A DNA stretch of 58,174 nucleotides from Pseudomonadota bacterium (GCA_029555385.1 JAKPSH010000152.1:1-58174); one strand, 5' to 3'. Shown: positions 8,733 through 17,266, numbered from the stretch's first letter. Numbers and translations are program-made. Notes: generated by a model from the sequence alone, not told the origin.

Positions 8733-10634
8733 TTAAGACGGCGGCAATACTTCTGCGCATATGCTGCGAAGCTGCACTGCAAACCACGGGTAGACAACAA
8801 CAAGCCAGCGATTGAGTGCGGCGGGCGAGGCTGGAGATACCCCGGCGGACTGCGTATCCAACTCCCGGAGATACTGCTTCAGGCCGGGCGTAACGCCGGG
8901 CAGGGAGTCCACGGATGCGGCGATAGTTCTTTCATGCTCCCAGTAGTGTTGGCGCGTTTTCCAGGCAAGCAGCAGTTTGAGGCTGTCCATTGTCGTTGCA
9001 CAGAGCAGCGCCTCTGTTGCTGGACTCCTTTGCGCCGCGCTGCTGATGCGGCTCAGCGCCCGGAGCTGAAGCGCCGCCTGCTGAAATAGAAACAAACGCG
9101 CAAGCTCCGTGTCCACCGGGGAAGAAGCGAAGTAAGAAGCCGCGTTGTCCGGCAAACTTAAGCTGAGCAACTCCGAGAGGCTGCTTGTGCAAATAACGGC
9201 GCTATTTCCGCCCGCGTGCCGGCTTGCCACAAAATCAGCGAAAAAACCGCCGTCCAGCGGCGAGGTAAGTTCATAAAAATCAAGCTCGGCGTAAAAACCG
9301 GTTCGCAGACAGCATGCGGTCTGCCCCACCGTGCATGCTGCGGCCGGATTTCTTTCCCAGACTTGGTTTTTCAGGCCGGCGCTGCGAAGTTGAACATTCA
9401 GCGCTTCGGCGCTCCGGCTTAGATGATCAATCAGATAAGCATAGTGCTTGCCGATGAGACCGGCATCTGATCCGTCAAGCTCCGCAAGCTGCGCGGCCTG
9501 CGCACGCAGAAAATGTTCGTGCGGCAGGCGGTGGAGAAACTGCTGCAATTGGGCGCGAGTAAGAGGAGTGTTTGTCTCAAAGCCGAAATCTTCTCCGATG
9601 ACAGCGCTCCAGCGGAGGATGTCCCAAAGCGCCTTAACAAAGCGGCGGGAGAGGTAGATATCCGGCTGGTTCGGTCGGGCCTGCAAAGTTAGCGTGCGGC
9701 CAAACATGAGTAGAACGACCAAAAGTTCCAGGGACGCGTCGATTTTGTACTTCAGTGGATGGAACTGATAGTCCGGGAAATCGGCGGCGCGGCCATGTAG
9801 GAACTTCCAGTTCAGCGCCTCGCGGCCTTTTTCGCCAAATTTCCGTTCAATGGCAAGATCCGCTGCCGTGTACGATTCGATTTCGCTGATGACCCAGATA
9901 AATTTCTTCATCCATTCCAAGCAGCGTGCAACCCGCGTATAAACCCGCGGCTCTGTGACCGGCTCCGCTGCCGTGATGCAAATGCCGAAATCAATGTCGC
10001 TTCGCCCCGGCTCCCACTCCCCGGTGGCGAAGCTTCGGCGGAGCCAAAGCGCCTTTACAGAAAAGCCATGCACAAGCACAAACCGCACGAGAACAGCCAC
10101 GCTATAATAATACAGCCGGTAAACAGCACGCAGCCCTGGCCAAGAAGCGGTGGCGATAACTATGCGCCGCGCCCAATGCTTGAACCGTCCAAAGAGCAGG
10201 CCGGCAAACGTGCGCATACGGCAGGCGCTGTCAAAAAGGCGGCCCTTCACGGTGTGAAGCTCAAGCGTCCTGCCGTTACGCTCAATGCTGCTAATCACGC
10301 CAAGCAAAGCATGCTTTTCAAGAGGGGGATCGCAGCTCAACGCCCGGTCTGACTTAACCAGCAGCATCTGTCTGCCGCCTTGCCTTGTCCGGCCCCTAAA
10401 ACGGTGCACAACAATTTGATTTCCCGCGCGCACAGCTACTATGTCGCCTTTGCGCAGGGCGTCAGGCACGGACGAATGAACGGAGACAACATCGCCCGGT
10501 ACAATCAGCGGGACCATGCTTCTGCTGGCAACCCTGCTGCGCAGCGGAATGCCGGCCGCAAGCTTTTCTCGTATTATGTCATAGACGGCGTCAGCGACCG
10601 GTTGTGGAATGTTGGAAATGATCAACTGAAACAA
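8733..10634 (-). CDS. S26/SipW-like peptidase fused to a nucleotidyltransferase
   Basis: 633 aa. Residues about 30-125 look like a signal-peptidase fold: SMVP at 39-42 followed by PGD (Ser nucleophile box), VVHRF at 75-79, and LVKSDRALSCDP at 92-102. A His where bacterial signal peptidases I have Lys resembles the Ser/His subfamily (SipW, archaeal and ER enzymes). Residues about 190-330 carry a nucleotidyltransferase motif, SDIDFGI at 212-218, with two metal-binding Asp. The remaining C-terminal half is helical and unassigned. The N-terminus has no clear membrane anchor, unusual for a signal peptidase, so this may be a cytosolic maturation protease. It overlaps the PqqD-like gene by 13 bases. 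Similar PqqD/peptidase/nucleotidyltransferase groupings are known beside RiPP genes. The exact reaction is unknown. Confidence 0.72.
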   Translation of the reverse strand: MFQLIISNIPQPVADAVYDIIREKLAAGIPLRSRVASRSMVPLIVPGDVVSVHSSVPDALRKGDIVAVRAGNQIVVHRFRGRTRQGGRQMLLVKSDRALSCDPPLEKHALLGVISSIERNGRTLELHTVKGRLFDSACRMRTFAGLLFGRFKHWARRIVIATASWPGLRAVYRLYYYSVAVLVRFVLVHGFSVKALWLRRSFATGEWEPGRSDIDFGICITAAEPVTEPRVYTRVARCLEWMKKFIWVISEIESYTAADLAIERKFGEKGREALNWKFLHGRAADFPDYQFHPLKYKIDASLELLVVLLMFGRTLTLQARPNQPDIYLSRRFVKALWDILRWSAVIGEDFGFETNTPLTRAQLQQFLHRLPHEHFLRAQAAQLAELDGSDAGLIGKHYAYLIDHLSRSAEALNVQLRSAGLKNQVWERNPAAACTVGQTACCLRTGFYAELDFYELTSPLDGGFFADFVASRHAGGNSAVICTSSLSELLSLSLPDNAASYFASSPVDTELARLFLFQQAALQLRALSRISSAAQRSPATEALLCATTMDSLKLLLAWKTRQHYWEHERTIAASVDSLPGVTPGLKQYLRELDTQSAGVSPASPAALNRWLVVVYPWFAVQLRSICAEVLPPS

Positions 10635-10960
10635 ACCAATTTGCGAGAGTGCAGTTGCTCAAGGAACTCCGCCAAGTCCGCGCGAAGAATTTCGCTGTCT
10701 GCGGAGAACACGGCCTTCAATTCCAGGAGAATTTCCAGTGGCGGCTTTCCTTCGATCAGCCTCTCCCAGATAAACGACGCGGAATTACGAAAAACGTAAT
10801 AGCTGCCTTCGGCCATATGCACTACCACGTAATCATTGCCCGTCTTTCTCCAGCCGATGTCTTCGCTGAAGATGGAAACTCTTTCCGGCAGTTCTCCGGA
10901 GACTGCCGGTTCGCTGCATCGTTCGGACGCTGATAATTCCGGTCTATGTGGGGAGTTCAT
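10622..10960 (-). CDS. PqqD-like RiPP recognition element protein
   Basis: 112 aa. Residues about 30-110 match the PqqD pattern: a strand pair around VVVHMAEGSYYVFRNSAS, then FIWERLIEGKPPLEIL and a helical end with LAEFLEQLHSRKLV. PqqD-like domains bind leader peptides of ribosomally made, modified peptides and present them to enzymes. The N-terminal 25 residues are polar and unconserved. The ATG at 10960 lies inside the last codons of the upstream 52-aa peptide gene (17-base overlap), and the gene end overlaps the peptidase-nucleotidyltransferase gene. Such tight overlaps point to translational coupling. No radical SAM enzyme, YcaO or asparagine synthetase homologue lies beside it, so the partner modification enzyme is probably the nucleotidyltransferase half of the fusion. 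Confidence 0.75.
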   Translation of the reverse strand: MNSPHRPELSASERCSEPAVSGELPERVSIFSEDIGWRKTGNDYVVVHMAEGSYYVFRNSASFIWERLIEGKPPLEILLELKAVFSADSEILRADLAEFLEQLHSRKLVCFS

Positions 10961-11102
10961 AAATCACATTGGCACAAAAGCCAAGGATTTCCTTCGGTTG
11001 TTCGATCTCGGGCTTGCGGTATGGTTCATGTGAAGAGTTTTCGTGGGATGGTTTGTCTGGTGCTGTGTTATCGGCGCTGTTCGGTGCAGCTTCTATTGTC
11101 AT
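10944..11102 (-). CDS. Candidate RiPP precursor peptide, 52 aa
   Basis: The ATG at 11102 is preceded by GGAGGA (11111-11116, minus strand) at 8-base spacing, one of the best ribosome-binding sites in the window. The stop at 10944-10946 lies just inside the PqqD-like gene, 17 bases past its start. Residues 1-25 are polar (Asn, Ser, Pro, His, Glu). Residues 28-33 read YRKPEI, matching the Tyr-x-x-Pro-x-Leu/Ile leader motif that RiPP recognition elements bind in lasso-type precursors. The C-terminal segment is hydrophobic and holds the only Cys (43), then Asn 45, Tyr 48 and Thr 52. Spacing does not fit a lasso peptide: no Gly/Ala/Ser core start with an Asp/Glu 7-9 residues later, and no lasso cyclase in the window. 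Its size, motif and coupling support a precursor. The core boundary and modification are unknown. Confidence 0.55.
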   Translation of the reverse strand: MTIEAAPNSADNTAPDKPSHENSSHEPYRKPEIEQPKEILGFCANVIYELPT

Positions 11103-11324
11103 TCGTAATATCCTCCAAGAGATTAGCTGAAAGCACGCATCGTAATGCTGAAAGTTAGGGCATGACGTATTTTAAATCAAGGGAAAACCAGAATGCTTAT
11201 GTCTGTCCTGGGGGACGGCCAGCTTAAGCGGCAATATATAAGTCGGCATCTCACAGTGCTTGCGGTATAGTCGGCCGAAATAATCACCGGAAAACATCAA
11301 TGACTGCTATGCTCAAATGAGGAA

Positions 11325-12752
11325 ATGCGGCTTATGGAACACGCGTCGGCAGGATATTCTGTTACCATCCGGGTGCGGATTAAGAACATTCCCGGAAAAC
11401 TATCGCGGCTTCTCCGCCGGGTAGGCGCTCTCGGCGGCTCGATTGCCGAGGTTGTGCTGCTGCACAGTGAATTTCATTTCAATATCCGCGAGATTACAAT
11501 TAACTGCTCGAGTGTCGAACACGCTGAGCAGATTATCCGGCATGCGCCCACAGTCGAAGGTATCGAATTGATTTCGTGGCGCGACGATACCTTTGAGCTG
11601 CACCGGGGAGGCAAACTGGAGATTGCCTCCAGGACAGTGCTCCGTACGCATGATCAATTATCGCGTGCTTATACTCCCGGAGTGGCGCGTGTATGTGCGG
11701 CGATCGCCTCCGCTGCGGATAAAGCACATGAGTATACAATTAAAGGCAACTTTATTGCCATTGTTACTGATGGCAGTGCCGTGCTCGGCATGGGCAATAT
11801 CGGGCCTGCGGCGGCGCTGCCAGTTATGGAAGGCAAAGCGATTCTCTTTAAACAATTCGGCGGCGTCGATGCCTTTCCGGTATGCCTGGCGACCCAGCAA
11901 ACAGAGGAAATAATCCAAACCGTACAGCGCATCAGTCCGGTGTTCGGTGGAATCAACCTAGAGGATGTTGCCGCTCCGCGCTGTTTTGAAATTGAAGAGC
12001 GGCTGCAGGATGCGTTGGACGTACCGGTATTTCATGACGACCAGCACGGTACAGCGGTAGTCGTTCTTGCCGGGCTGCTTAATGCCGTCAAGTTAGTCGG
12101 TAAGGAATTGCCGCAGCTTAAGGTTGTCATTAACGGTTTTGGGGCTGCTGGCGTGGCTTGCGCGCGGATTCTACTTAGTTCGGGCGTTGGGAATATTGTT
12201 CCTTGCGATTCGCATGGCATAATCCATCGTGGGCGCAAAGAAGGAATGAACTTGATCAAGCAAAACATGGCCGAGAAGGTGAATCCAAACAATGAGCAAG
12301 GGAGCTTGACGCAGGCGTTGCGTCAAGCGGATGTCTTTATCGGCGTGTCCGCACCAGGCGTGCTCACGCCGGATATGGTCCGAGAGATGAGCGAAGATCC
12401 GATTGTCTTCGCCCTAGCTAACCCCGTGCCGGAAATCGATCCCGAAGAGCTGCAGGGGATTGCGCGTGTGATTGCCACGGGCCGGTCGGACTACGAAAAC
12501 CAGATTAACAATGTTCTTTGTTTTCCCGGATTGTTTCGAGGTGCGCTGGATTGCCGGGCGAGAAAAATTACCGAAGGAATGAAACTAGCCGCTGCCCGGG
12601 CGATTGCGCAGGCCGTATCCGTGGAGGATTTGGGGCAAGGACGAATCGTGCCCGACATTTATAAGGAAGGTTTGGGTGCGCTTGTTGCGCGCAGCGTAAG
12701 CGCAGCGGCCGCAGCAGACGGTGTTGCGCGGGTTTCGCCATCGCTGGATTAA
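11325..12752 (+). CDS. NAD(P)-dependent malic enzyme with N-terminal ACT domain
   Basis: Oxidative decarboxylation of malate to pyruvate. Residues about 12-88 form an ACT-type ligand-binding domain (VRIKNIPGKLSRLLRRVGALGG, abbreviated here to its IPGKLSRLL core), and residues about 100-470 the malic enzyme: SRAYTPGVA, TDGSAVLGMGNIGP, VFHDDQHGTA (metal-binding Asp pair), then the Rossmann NGFGAAGVACARIL and FALANPVPE. The ACT fusion is known in many anaerobes and suggests allosteric control. ATG 11325 is followed by a second in-frame ATG at 11334 that has the better spacing to the upstream TGAGGA, so the protein may start three residues later. It is transcribed away from the peptide cassette and ends overlapping the convergent kinase gene by 4 bases. 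Confidence 0.93.
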   Translation: MRLMEHASAGYSVTIRVRIKNIPGKLSRLLRRVGALGGSIAEVVLLHSEFHFNIREITINCSSVEHAEQIIRHAPTVEGIELISWRDDTFELHRGGKLEIASRTVLRTHDQLSRAYTPGVARVCAAIASAADKAHEYTIKGNFIAIVTDGSAVLGMGNIGPAAALPVMEGKAILFKQFGGVDAFPVCLATQQTEEIIQTVQRISPVFGGINLEDVAAPRCFEIEERLQDALDVPVFHDDQHGTAVVVLAGLLNAVKLVGKELPQLKVVINGFGAAGVACARILLSSGVGNIVPCDSHGIIHRGRKEGMNLIKQNMAEKVNPNNEQGSLTQALRQADVFIGVSAPGVLTPDMVREMSEDPIVFALANPVPEIDPEELQGIARVIATGRSDYENQINNVLCFPGLFRGALDCRARKITEGMKLAAARAIAQAVSVEDLGQGRIVPDIYKEGLGALVARSVSAAAAADGVARVSPSLD

Positions 12753-13702
12753 CGTTGACTGAAGGGGAACCACTTCCGTTTACGGCCTGCTCTGCGCATC
12801 AGAAATCCTGGGACCGCAGTCAGTTCCACGGCAATATCCATCACCTGCATTTGAGCCCAGATCGCCTCAGCCGCTTCATCTGCGCTCTGGAAGCGATCCG
12901 CGGGCTCCTTCTCGGTGCATGTTTCGACAAAGTCCTGGAACCAGACAGGGATGTTGGTGCCGGCGCCGGCAAACTGTGGAATCGGCTGGGTAATATGTTG
13001 GGCGACGATGCTGATAATCGCTTCGTTGCAGAAGGGAACCCTGCCGGTCAGCATTTCGAAGGTCAGGATGCCCATCGAATAAATATCAACACGGGGATCT
13101 TTGATGCGCTGCCTGAGCTGTTCTGGTGCGATATAGTACGGCGTGCCAAGAACCTGACCTGTAGGAGTCAGACGTTGTTCATCATCAAGCAGAATCGCCG
13201 AGCCAAAATCGCTCAACTTAACTCTGCCGTCCCGGCTGAGTAGAATGTTTTCCGGTTTGATATCCCGGTGCACTACGCCGCAGCGGTGGGCGTAATCAAG
13301 CGCCGCAAAAAGCTGCAGCAAAATCGGCAGCACTTGTTGAGGTGAAAGTGTGCGGCTGCTTGCGGCATCAATTTCACTGAACAAATCATGCCCGTCGACA
13401 TATTCCATGCTGATTGCATGATAACCGAACTCACAAGGCAAGAAGTCATAAAGGGCGACAATGTTGGGATGGGTAAGTTTACGCACAAGAAGCACTTCGT
13501 TTTTAAAACGTTCAAACAATTGTTCGCTCGAAGCGCGTTCGGGGGATAGCAGTTTGAGGGCGACCTTTAAGCCGTTCAGATAACGATCGGCCGCGAGAAA
13601 TACGCTGCTGACTCCCCCGCGGCCAATCTGCGAAATGAGCTCATAGCGTCCTGATACAACGCCTCCCGGTGCAAAAGGTCTTTTTATTTCATGAGTGTCC
13701 AT
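12749..13702 (-). CDS. Hanks-type serine/threonine protein kinase
   Basis: 317 aa. It is a complete kinase domain: glycine loop GRGGVSSVFLA, ATP-binding Lys in VALKLL, catalytic HRDIKPEN, metal-binding DFGSA, activation-segment end APEQL, and DIYSMGILTFEML. Only about 40 residues follow the domain, ending in a basic tail (RRAGRKRKW); there is no transmembrane helix and no PASTA or other sensor domain, so it is soluble and its input must come from a partner. The frame extends upstream to a GTG at 13741, but the ATG at 13702 preceded by GGGGGCGG is the better start. It converges on the malic enzyme gene with a 4-base overlap. The target is unknown. Confidence 0.9.
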   Translation of the reverse strand: MDTHEIKRPFAPGGVVSGRYELISQIGRGGVSSVFLAADRYLNGLKVALKLLSPERASSEQLFERFKNEVLLVRKLTHPNIVALYDFLPCEFGYHAISMEYVDGHDLFSEIDAASSRTLSPQQVLPILLQLFAALDYAHRCGVVHRDIKPENILLSRDGRVKLSDFGSAILLDDEQRLTPTGQVLGTPYYIAPEQLRQRIKDPRVDIYSMGILTFEMLTGRVPFCNEAIISIVAQHITQPIPQFAGAGTNIPVWFQDFVETCTEKEPADRFQSADEAAEAIWAQMQVMDIAVELTAVPGFLMRRAGRKRKWFPFSQR

Positions 13703-13942
13703 GACCGCCCCCGAGAGGTTTTGTTTAGCATTTAATAGCACATTAAAGCGCGCTGCTGAAGCGCTAATTACAGTATAAATAATTGAAAAGAAACAGGAAT
13801 AGCTCAGCGTAGATTGCTAAAGTAGCAGAAAACTCAGTCGATACTAGTAGTGGATACCTGCCGCTGACCGGCGGGAGGCAACGCTCACTCAGTTACTTGA
13901 ATTGACCAACAATATTGCGCCAGGCCATCAGCGGGATTTTTC

Positions 13943-14158
13943 ATGTGGATTAAGAGGTGCCGGAGTCAAACAGGAGCGACAGCACTTGAGGTAGTTGTCC
14001 TTGTTTCCTGTATTGCCTTGGTCGCCTTGGCTGGTTTGCCAAGACTGAGTTCTGAAGTTTCTGAGACTTTCGGTGATGCGCGAAGAGCCATGGGTAATGA
14101 GCATCCCGCCGCGATGCCCGGTGGGCCGCCCGCGGCTGCTGAAGGGGAAGGGCCTTAA
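13943..14158 (+). CDS. Flp/type IVb pilin-like peptide
   Basis: 71 aa. The N-terminus has a short basic leader, a Gly at residue 11, then ATALE and a hydrophobic stretch of about 17 residues. Cleavage after Gly 11 would put Glu at +5, the hallmark of prepilin-peptidase substrates, and the ATALE-type start resembles Flp pilins (ATAIEY). The C-terminal part is Pro/Ala/Gly-rich. No assembly ATPase, CpaB or prepilin peptidase gene is near, so it is an orphan, or serves a system encoded elsewhere. The ribosome-binding site is weak. It could also be a pseudopilin-like membrane peptide of other use. It precedes the CHASE2 gene on the same strand by about 130 bases. Confidence 0.55.
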   Translation: MWIKRCRSQTGATALEVVVLVSCIALVALAGLPRLSSEVSETFGDARRAMGNEHPAAMPGGPPAAAEGEGP

Positions 14159-14286
14159 CACAGAAAGTGCAGAGATTAGATCTCCGCGGATTCCCGCATT
14201 CCAATCAGAAGGCCAATTAATAGACTTGACACTTTGCATGGCCGAAGTCATTGTCCATTCAGGGCATCAACCTAATCTAGAGCAAA

Positions 14287-15492
14287 GTGCGAGGACAATT
14301 CAAACGACAGTGGAAGCGGCGCGTAAAAGTGACGCGGCCATGGTTCTTGCGATGCTTATTCGCTCTCGCCGCTGCTTTCGTTCATTCGGTTCTTTTTAAC
14401 GGCATCAGTAATGTCATGGAGCCGGCTGTTCTTCCTTGGTTATTTCACTTTCGCGGTCCGGTAGCGCCACCCGAAGAAATCGTCATCGTGATAGTGAATG
14501 AGGGCACTTTTAAGGAGCTTGGCTTATCATCGCTGGAACCCTTGCCGCGCAGTGCGCATGCTCGTCTGCTTGATGTCTTGGCGCGCTACGGGGCTAAAAA
14601 AGTATTCTTAGATATCGTTTTTAAGGAAGAAGGGCGCGACCCCGTGCAAGACCGGGAGTTTGCCGAGGCGCTGAAAAAACTTCCGGTAAGTATTGCTGCA
14701 TATCAGAAATACTACACGCAAACTGGTCTCGATGGTGCGGCTCACATCAGTTACGAAATGTACTATCCACAAAAGATGTTTGCGCAGAGTGCCGAACATG
14801 TTTTGCTGGCAAATGTTATTTTGGACAACGATGTTGTGCGGCGCTTCAAAACCGGAGTTGGCACACTTAATGACTGCACGCCGATGGCGGAGTTCATCTA
14901 TTCTGGGAGATGCGAGGGGCAGGTTGTTCCGGGTGTACGCGATTTTATCAACTACTATGGTCCGCCCGGATCTATTCCAACGGTGTCTTACGCGGATCTT
15001 CTTCACGATCGTTTCCCAGACCAATTTCAGCGTTTGCGCGGCAAAATGGTTTTTGTCGGCCTGCACCAGGAGACGGCCGTTGGCGTGGCCTGGAAGGATG
15101 CTTTTGCTACCTCTTATGGAGTAAGCTCAAGGTTCGGAGTTGAAATACACGCAACAGCGGCGGGCAATATCTTGCGGCGTGATTGGATTAGACGCGCATC
15201 TTTCGGAGTTGAAATGATCGCGCTCAATGTTGCGGCATTTGTTGTCACTTTTATGCTGCTCCAGCTTGCGCCGCTAAAAGCACTCGCCTTTGCCTGTTCC
15301 TGCGCGGGCTTCTGGGCTGTCGCCGCTTACGTTTGCTTTTTGAACAATTTCTTTCTACCAGGCTTCGTGCTCATGTTCATTTTGCTGCCGTTTGTTCTGC
15401 TTGTGGCGGTAAGCGTCTATTATTGGATTTTGCGGCGGTCTTTTGGCCGGGTCGAGAGTGCGTTGGGGGTGAAAATTCAGGAGAGACGTTGA
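14287..15492 (+). CDS. CHASE2-domain membrane protein without output domain
   Basis: 401 aa. There is a basic N-terminus, one membrane helix (about 22-42), an extracytoplasmic CHASE2 domain (about 60-300; typical pieces IVIVIVNEGTFKELG, PLPRSAHARLLDVL, GAKKVFLDIVF, and near its end KMVFVGLH and RFGVEIHATAAGNIL), then three closely spaced membrane helices (about 308-390) and a short basic tail. CHASE2 normally senses an external signal and passes it to an adenylate cyclase, kinase or GGDEF domain; here no effector follows, so output must be through a partner. The GTG start is uncertain; a GTG 14 codons later is possible. Its last 116 bases overlap antisense with the end of the pabB-pabC gene. 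Confidence 0.82.
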   Translation: MRGQFKRQWKRRVKVTRPWFLRCLFALAAAFVHSVLFNGISNVMEPAVLPWLFHFRGPVAPPEEIVIVIVNEGTFKELGLSSLEPLPRSAHARLLDVLARYGAKKVFLDIVFKEEGRDPVQDREFAEALKKLPVSIAAYQKYYTQTGLDGAAHISYEMYYPQKMFAQSAEHVLLANVILDNDVVRRFKTGVGTLNDCTPMAEFIYSGRCEGQVVPGVRDFINYYGPPGSIPTVSYADLLHDRFPDQFQRLRGKMVFVGLHQETAVGVAWKDAFATSYGVSSRFGVEIHATAAGNILRRDWIRRASFGVEMIALNVAAFVVTFMLLQLAPLKALAFACSCAGFWAVAAYVCFLNNFFLPGFVLMFILLPFVLLVAVSVYYWILRRSFGRVESALGVKIQERR

Positions 15493-17266
15493 CCTGATTC
15501 GCGCAGGACTCCAGCAGGAGTTCCAGCGCTGCTTCACGCCATAAGCGCACGGAGTTGATCAAATAAATCCGCCGGACACGGGACAAGTCATCCCGATGCA
15601 CGACTCCCTCTTTAATCTTTTTCTCCGCCAGGAGCTGTGCGCGAAAAGTGCCTGGAAGAAGGCCGCAGCAAAGAGGCGGGGTAACCAATTCCCCGTCCAG
15701 TTCGCAAACGAGATTAGAATTGGCCGATTCGGTCAGTTCGCCCTTCTCGTTCCAAAGAATAACATCACTGCCATCAGTGCATGCGGCTTGAGCTTCTTCG
15801 TAAATGCTGCGATCTGTCGTCTTATGGTAGAGACGCTGGTCACTGCTTTGGACCGGCGCTGCGGCAAGCCGGACGCGGAGCAGAGCGGTGCTCTCCGGCG
15901 CAGCGCTATGTTCCAAGTGCAAAGCGCCGCGGGCGTTAAGCAGCAGACGCACCTTTACATCTTCGACGGGAAACTTAGCTGCCGCCCGGCGCAAGGCCGC
16001 GAGCACAACCTGCAAATCAAGGGGAAAGCCGAAAAATGCCGCCGACTCACGCAGGCGCTGCAAATGACGCGGCAGCAGAAAGTAACCATCAGCTCTTGTC
16101 CAAAGTATTGTTTCGAGCAAGGAGAAGCGCAAAGGCCGCTGCAAGAGAAGGAGCGTTTTTGTCCGGCATTCTTCGAACTCCCCAGCCGCAGTGGAGTCCC
16201 AGGTAATTCCGCCGCCTACTCCGTATTCCGCCTGACTATGCTGGCGGTCGATAGTTACCGTGCGAATCGCGACATTGAACTGCATGCGTCCATCAGGGCA
16301 AAGCATGCCGATGCATCCGGTGTAGATATTTCGCGGCGATGTCTCCAAGGCAGCAATAATTTCTGTTGTGCGGGCTTTAGGGCAGCCGCTGATTGAAGCG
16401 CAGGGGAAAAGTGCCGTCAGCAAAGCGCGAAGCCCCGCGGCTGAACGGGCTGAGATAGCCGATGTCATCTGCCACAGCGTATCGTAACGTTCCAGGGAGA
16501 ATAAATCATCGACATGCACGCTGCCCGGTTCCGCCGTGCGGGCCATGTCGTTGCGGATCATATCAACGATCATCATATTCTCCGCGCGATTCTTTGCGCT
16601 AAGCAGTAAGGCGTTTGCCTGTCGCGTGTCGTCGTGCAGATCGATGCCTCGGGGAGCTGTGCCTTTCATCGGGCGGCAGATGAGTTTGTTTCGCTCACGA
16701 CTGAAAAAAAGTTCTGGCGAGGCTGAGCAGACGGCGAACCGTCCGGTATCGATGAATGAAGCACAGCGCGTGTGCTGCGCGGAGAGTAAATGCAGGAACA
16801 AGCTCCAGGCACTGGCGGTCCAGGCTTTCCTTAGCCGGTAGGTGTAGTTGACTTGATAAGAATCACCGCACGCAAGATGCCGTTTGATTTGGGCGATATC
16901 AGCAGCATAGCGCTCGGCAGTAAGCGAGGGAACCCAACCGGACGAAAATTCAGCGCCGCTTAGATACCGGCGGGACAGGCGCACTGGTGCGCAGTCGCGG
17001 TAGAGTACAAACCAAGCTAACGGAAAACCGCCGTTCGGATGGGCAGCAAAGGCGCTGTCGAAGGCCGGTGCTGCTTCGTAACTCACGAACCCGGCGGCAT
17101 ATAAGGCGCGTGCTGCGGCAGTCTGCTCAACGTAATCCAACACCTGGCCCACCTCGTCCAGCCGGTAGGCTGCCGTAATTTCTACCGGATGATCAAGCCG
17201 CACCCAGGTGCCGCCCGCATCGTCAAAGAAAACGGCACGCACATTGGCTTGCGGCTTGTTGTTCAT
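15377..17266 (-). CDS. pabB: Aminodeoxychorismate synthase I / lyase fusion (PabB-PabC)
   Basis: 629 aa, folate (p-aminobenzoate) synthesis. Residues 1 to about 370 are the chorismate-binding PabB half (GDSYQVNYT, PMKGTAPRG, NRAENMMIVDMIRNDM, GCPKARTTEII, YGVGGGITWDS); residues about 380-585 are a PLP fold-type IV lyase like PabC (LLETILW, LPRHLQRLRESA, LLLNARGAL, HKTTDR with the likely PLP Lys, NEKGELTESANSNL, LLPGTFRAQLL). The fusion lets one protein make 4-amino-4-deoxychorismate and cleave it to PABA and pyruvate, given a glutaminase (PabA) encoded elsewhere. About 40 extra C-terminal residues are polar, unlike the family, and are exactly the part antisense to the CHASE2 gene. A TG-rich hairpin lies upstream. 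Confidence 0.93.
   Translation of the reverse strand: MNNKPQANVRAVFFDDAGGTWVRLDHPVEITAAYRLDEVGQVLDYVEQTAAARALYAAGFVSYEAAPAFDSAFAAHPNGGFPLAWFVLYRDCAPVRLSRRYLSGAEFSSGWVPSLTAERYAADIAQIKRHLACGDSYQVNYTYRLRKAWTASAWSLFLHLLSAQHTRCASFIDTGRFAVCSASPELFFSRERNKLICRPMKGTAPRGIDLHDDTRQANALLLSAKNRAENMMIVDMIRNDMARTAEPGSVHVDDLFSLERYDTLWQMTSAISARSAAGLRALLTALFPCASISGCPKARTTEIIAALETSPRNIYTGCIGMLCPDGRMQFNVAIRTVTIDRQHSQAEYGVGGGITWDSTAAGEFEECRTKTLLLLQRPLRFSLLETILWTRADGYFLLPRHLQRLRESAAFFGFPLDLQVVLAALRRAAAKFPVEDVKVRLLLNARGALHLEHSAAPESTALLRVRLAAAPVQSSDQRLYHKTTDRSIYEEAQAACTDGSDVILWNEKGELTESANSNLVCELDGELVTPPLCCGLLPGTFRAQLLAEKKIKEGVVHRDDLSRVRRIYLINSVRLWREAALELLLESCANQVNVSPEFSPPTHSRPGQKTAAKSNNRRLPPQAEQTAAK

Noticed and set aside
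8581..8787. 68-aa minus-strand ORF between the peptidase fusion and the GNAT gene
   Set aside because: It starts inside the upstream gene in another frame and contains the hairpin repeat; no homology is visible.
10622..11102. Classification of the peptide cassette as a lasso peptide cluster
   Set aside because: The leader motif resembles lasso leaders, but there is no cyclase or transglutaminase-like protease in the window, and the core spacing does not fit.
14073..14399. 108-aa ORF between the pilin-like peptide and the CHASE2 gene
   Set aside because: It overlaps both genes in another frame, with no ribosome-binding site or family match.
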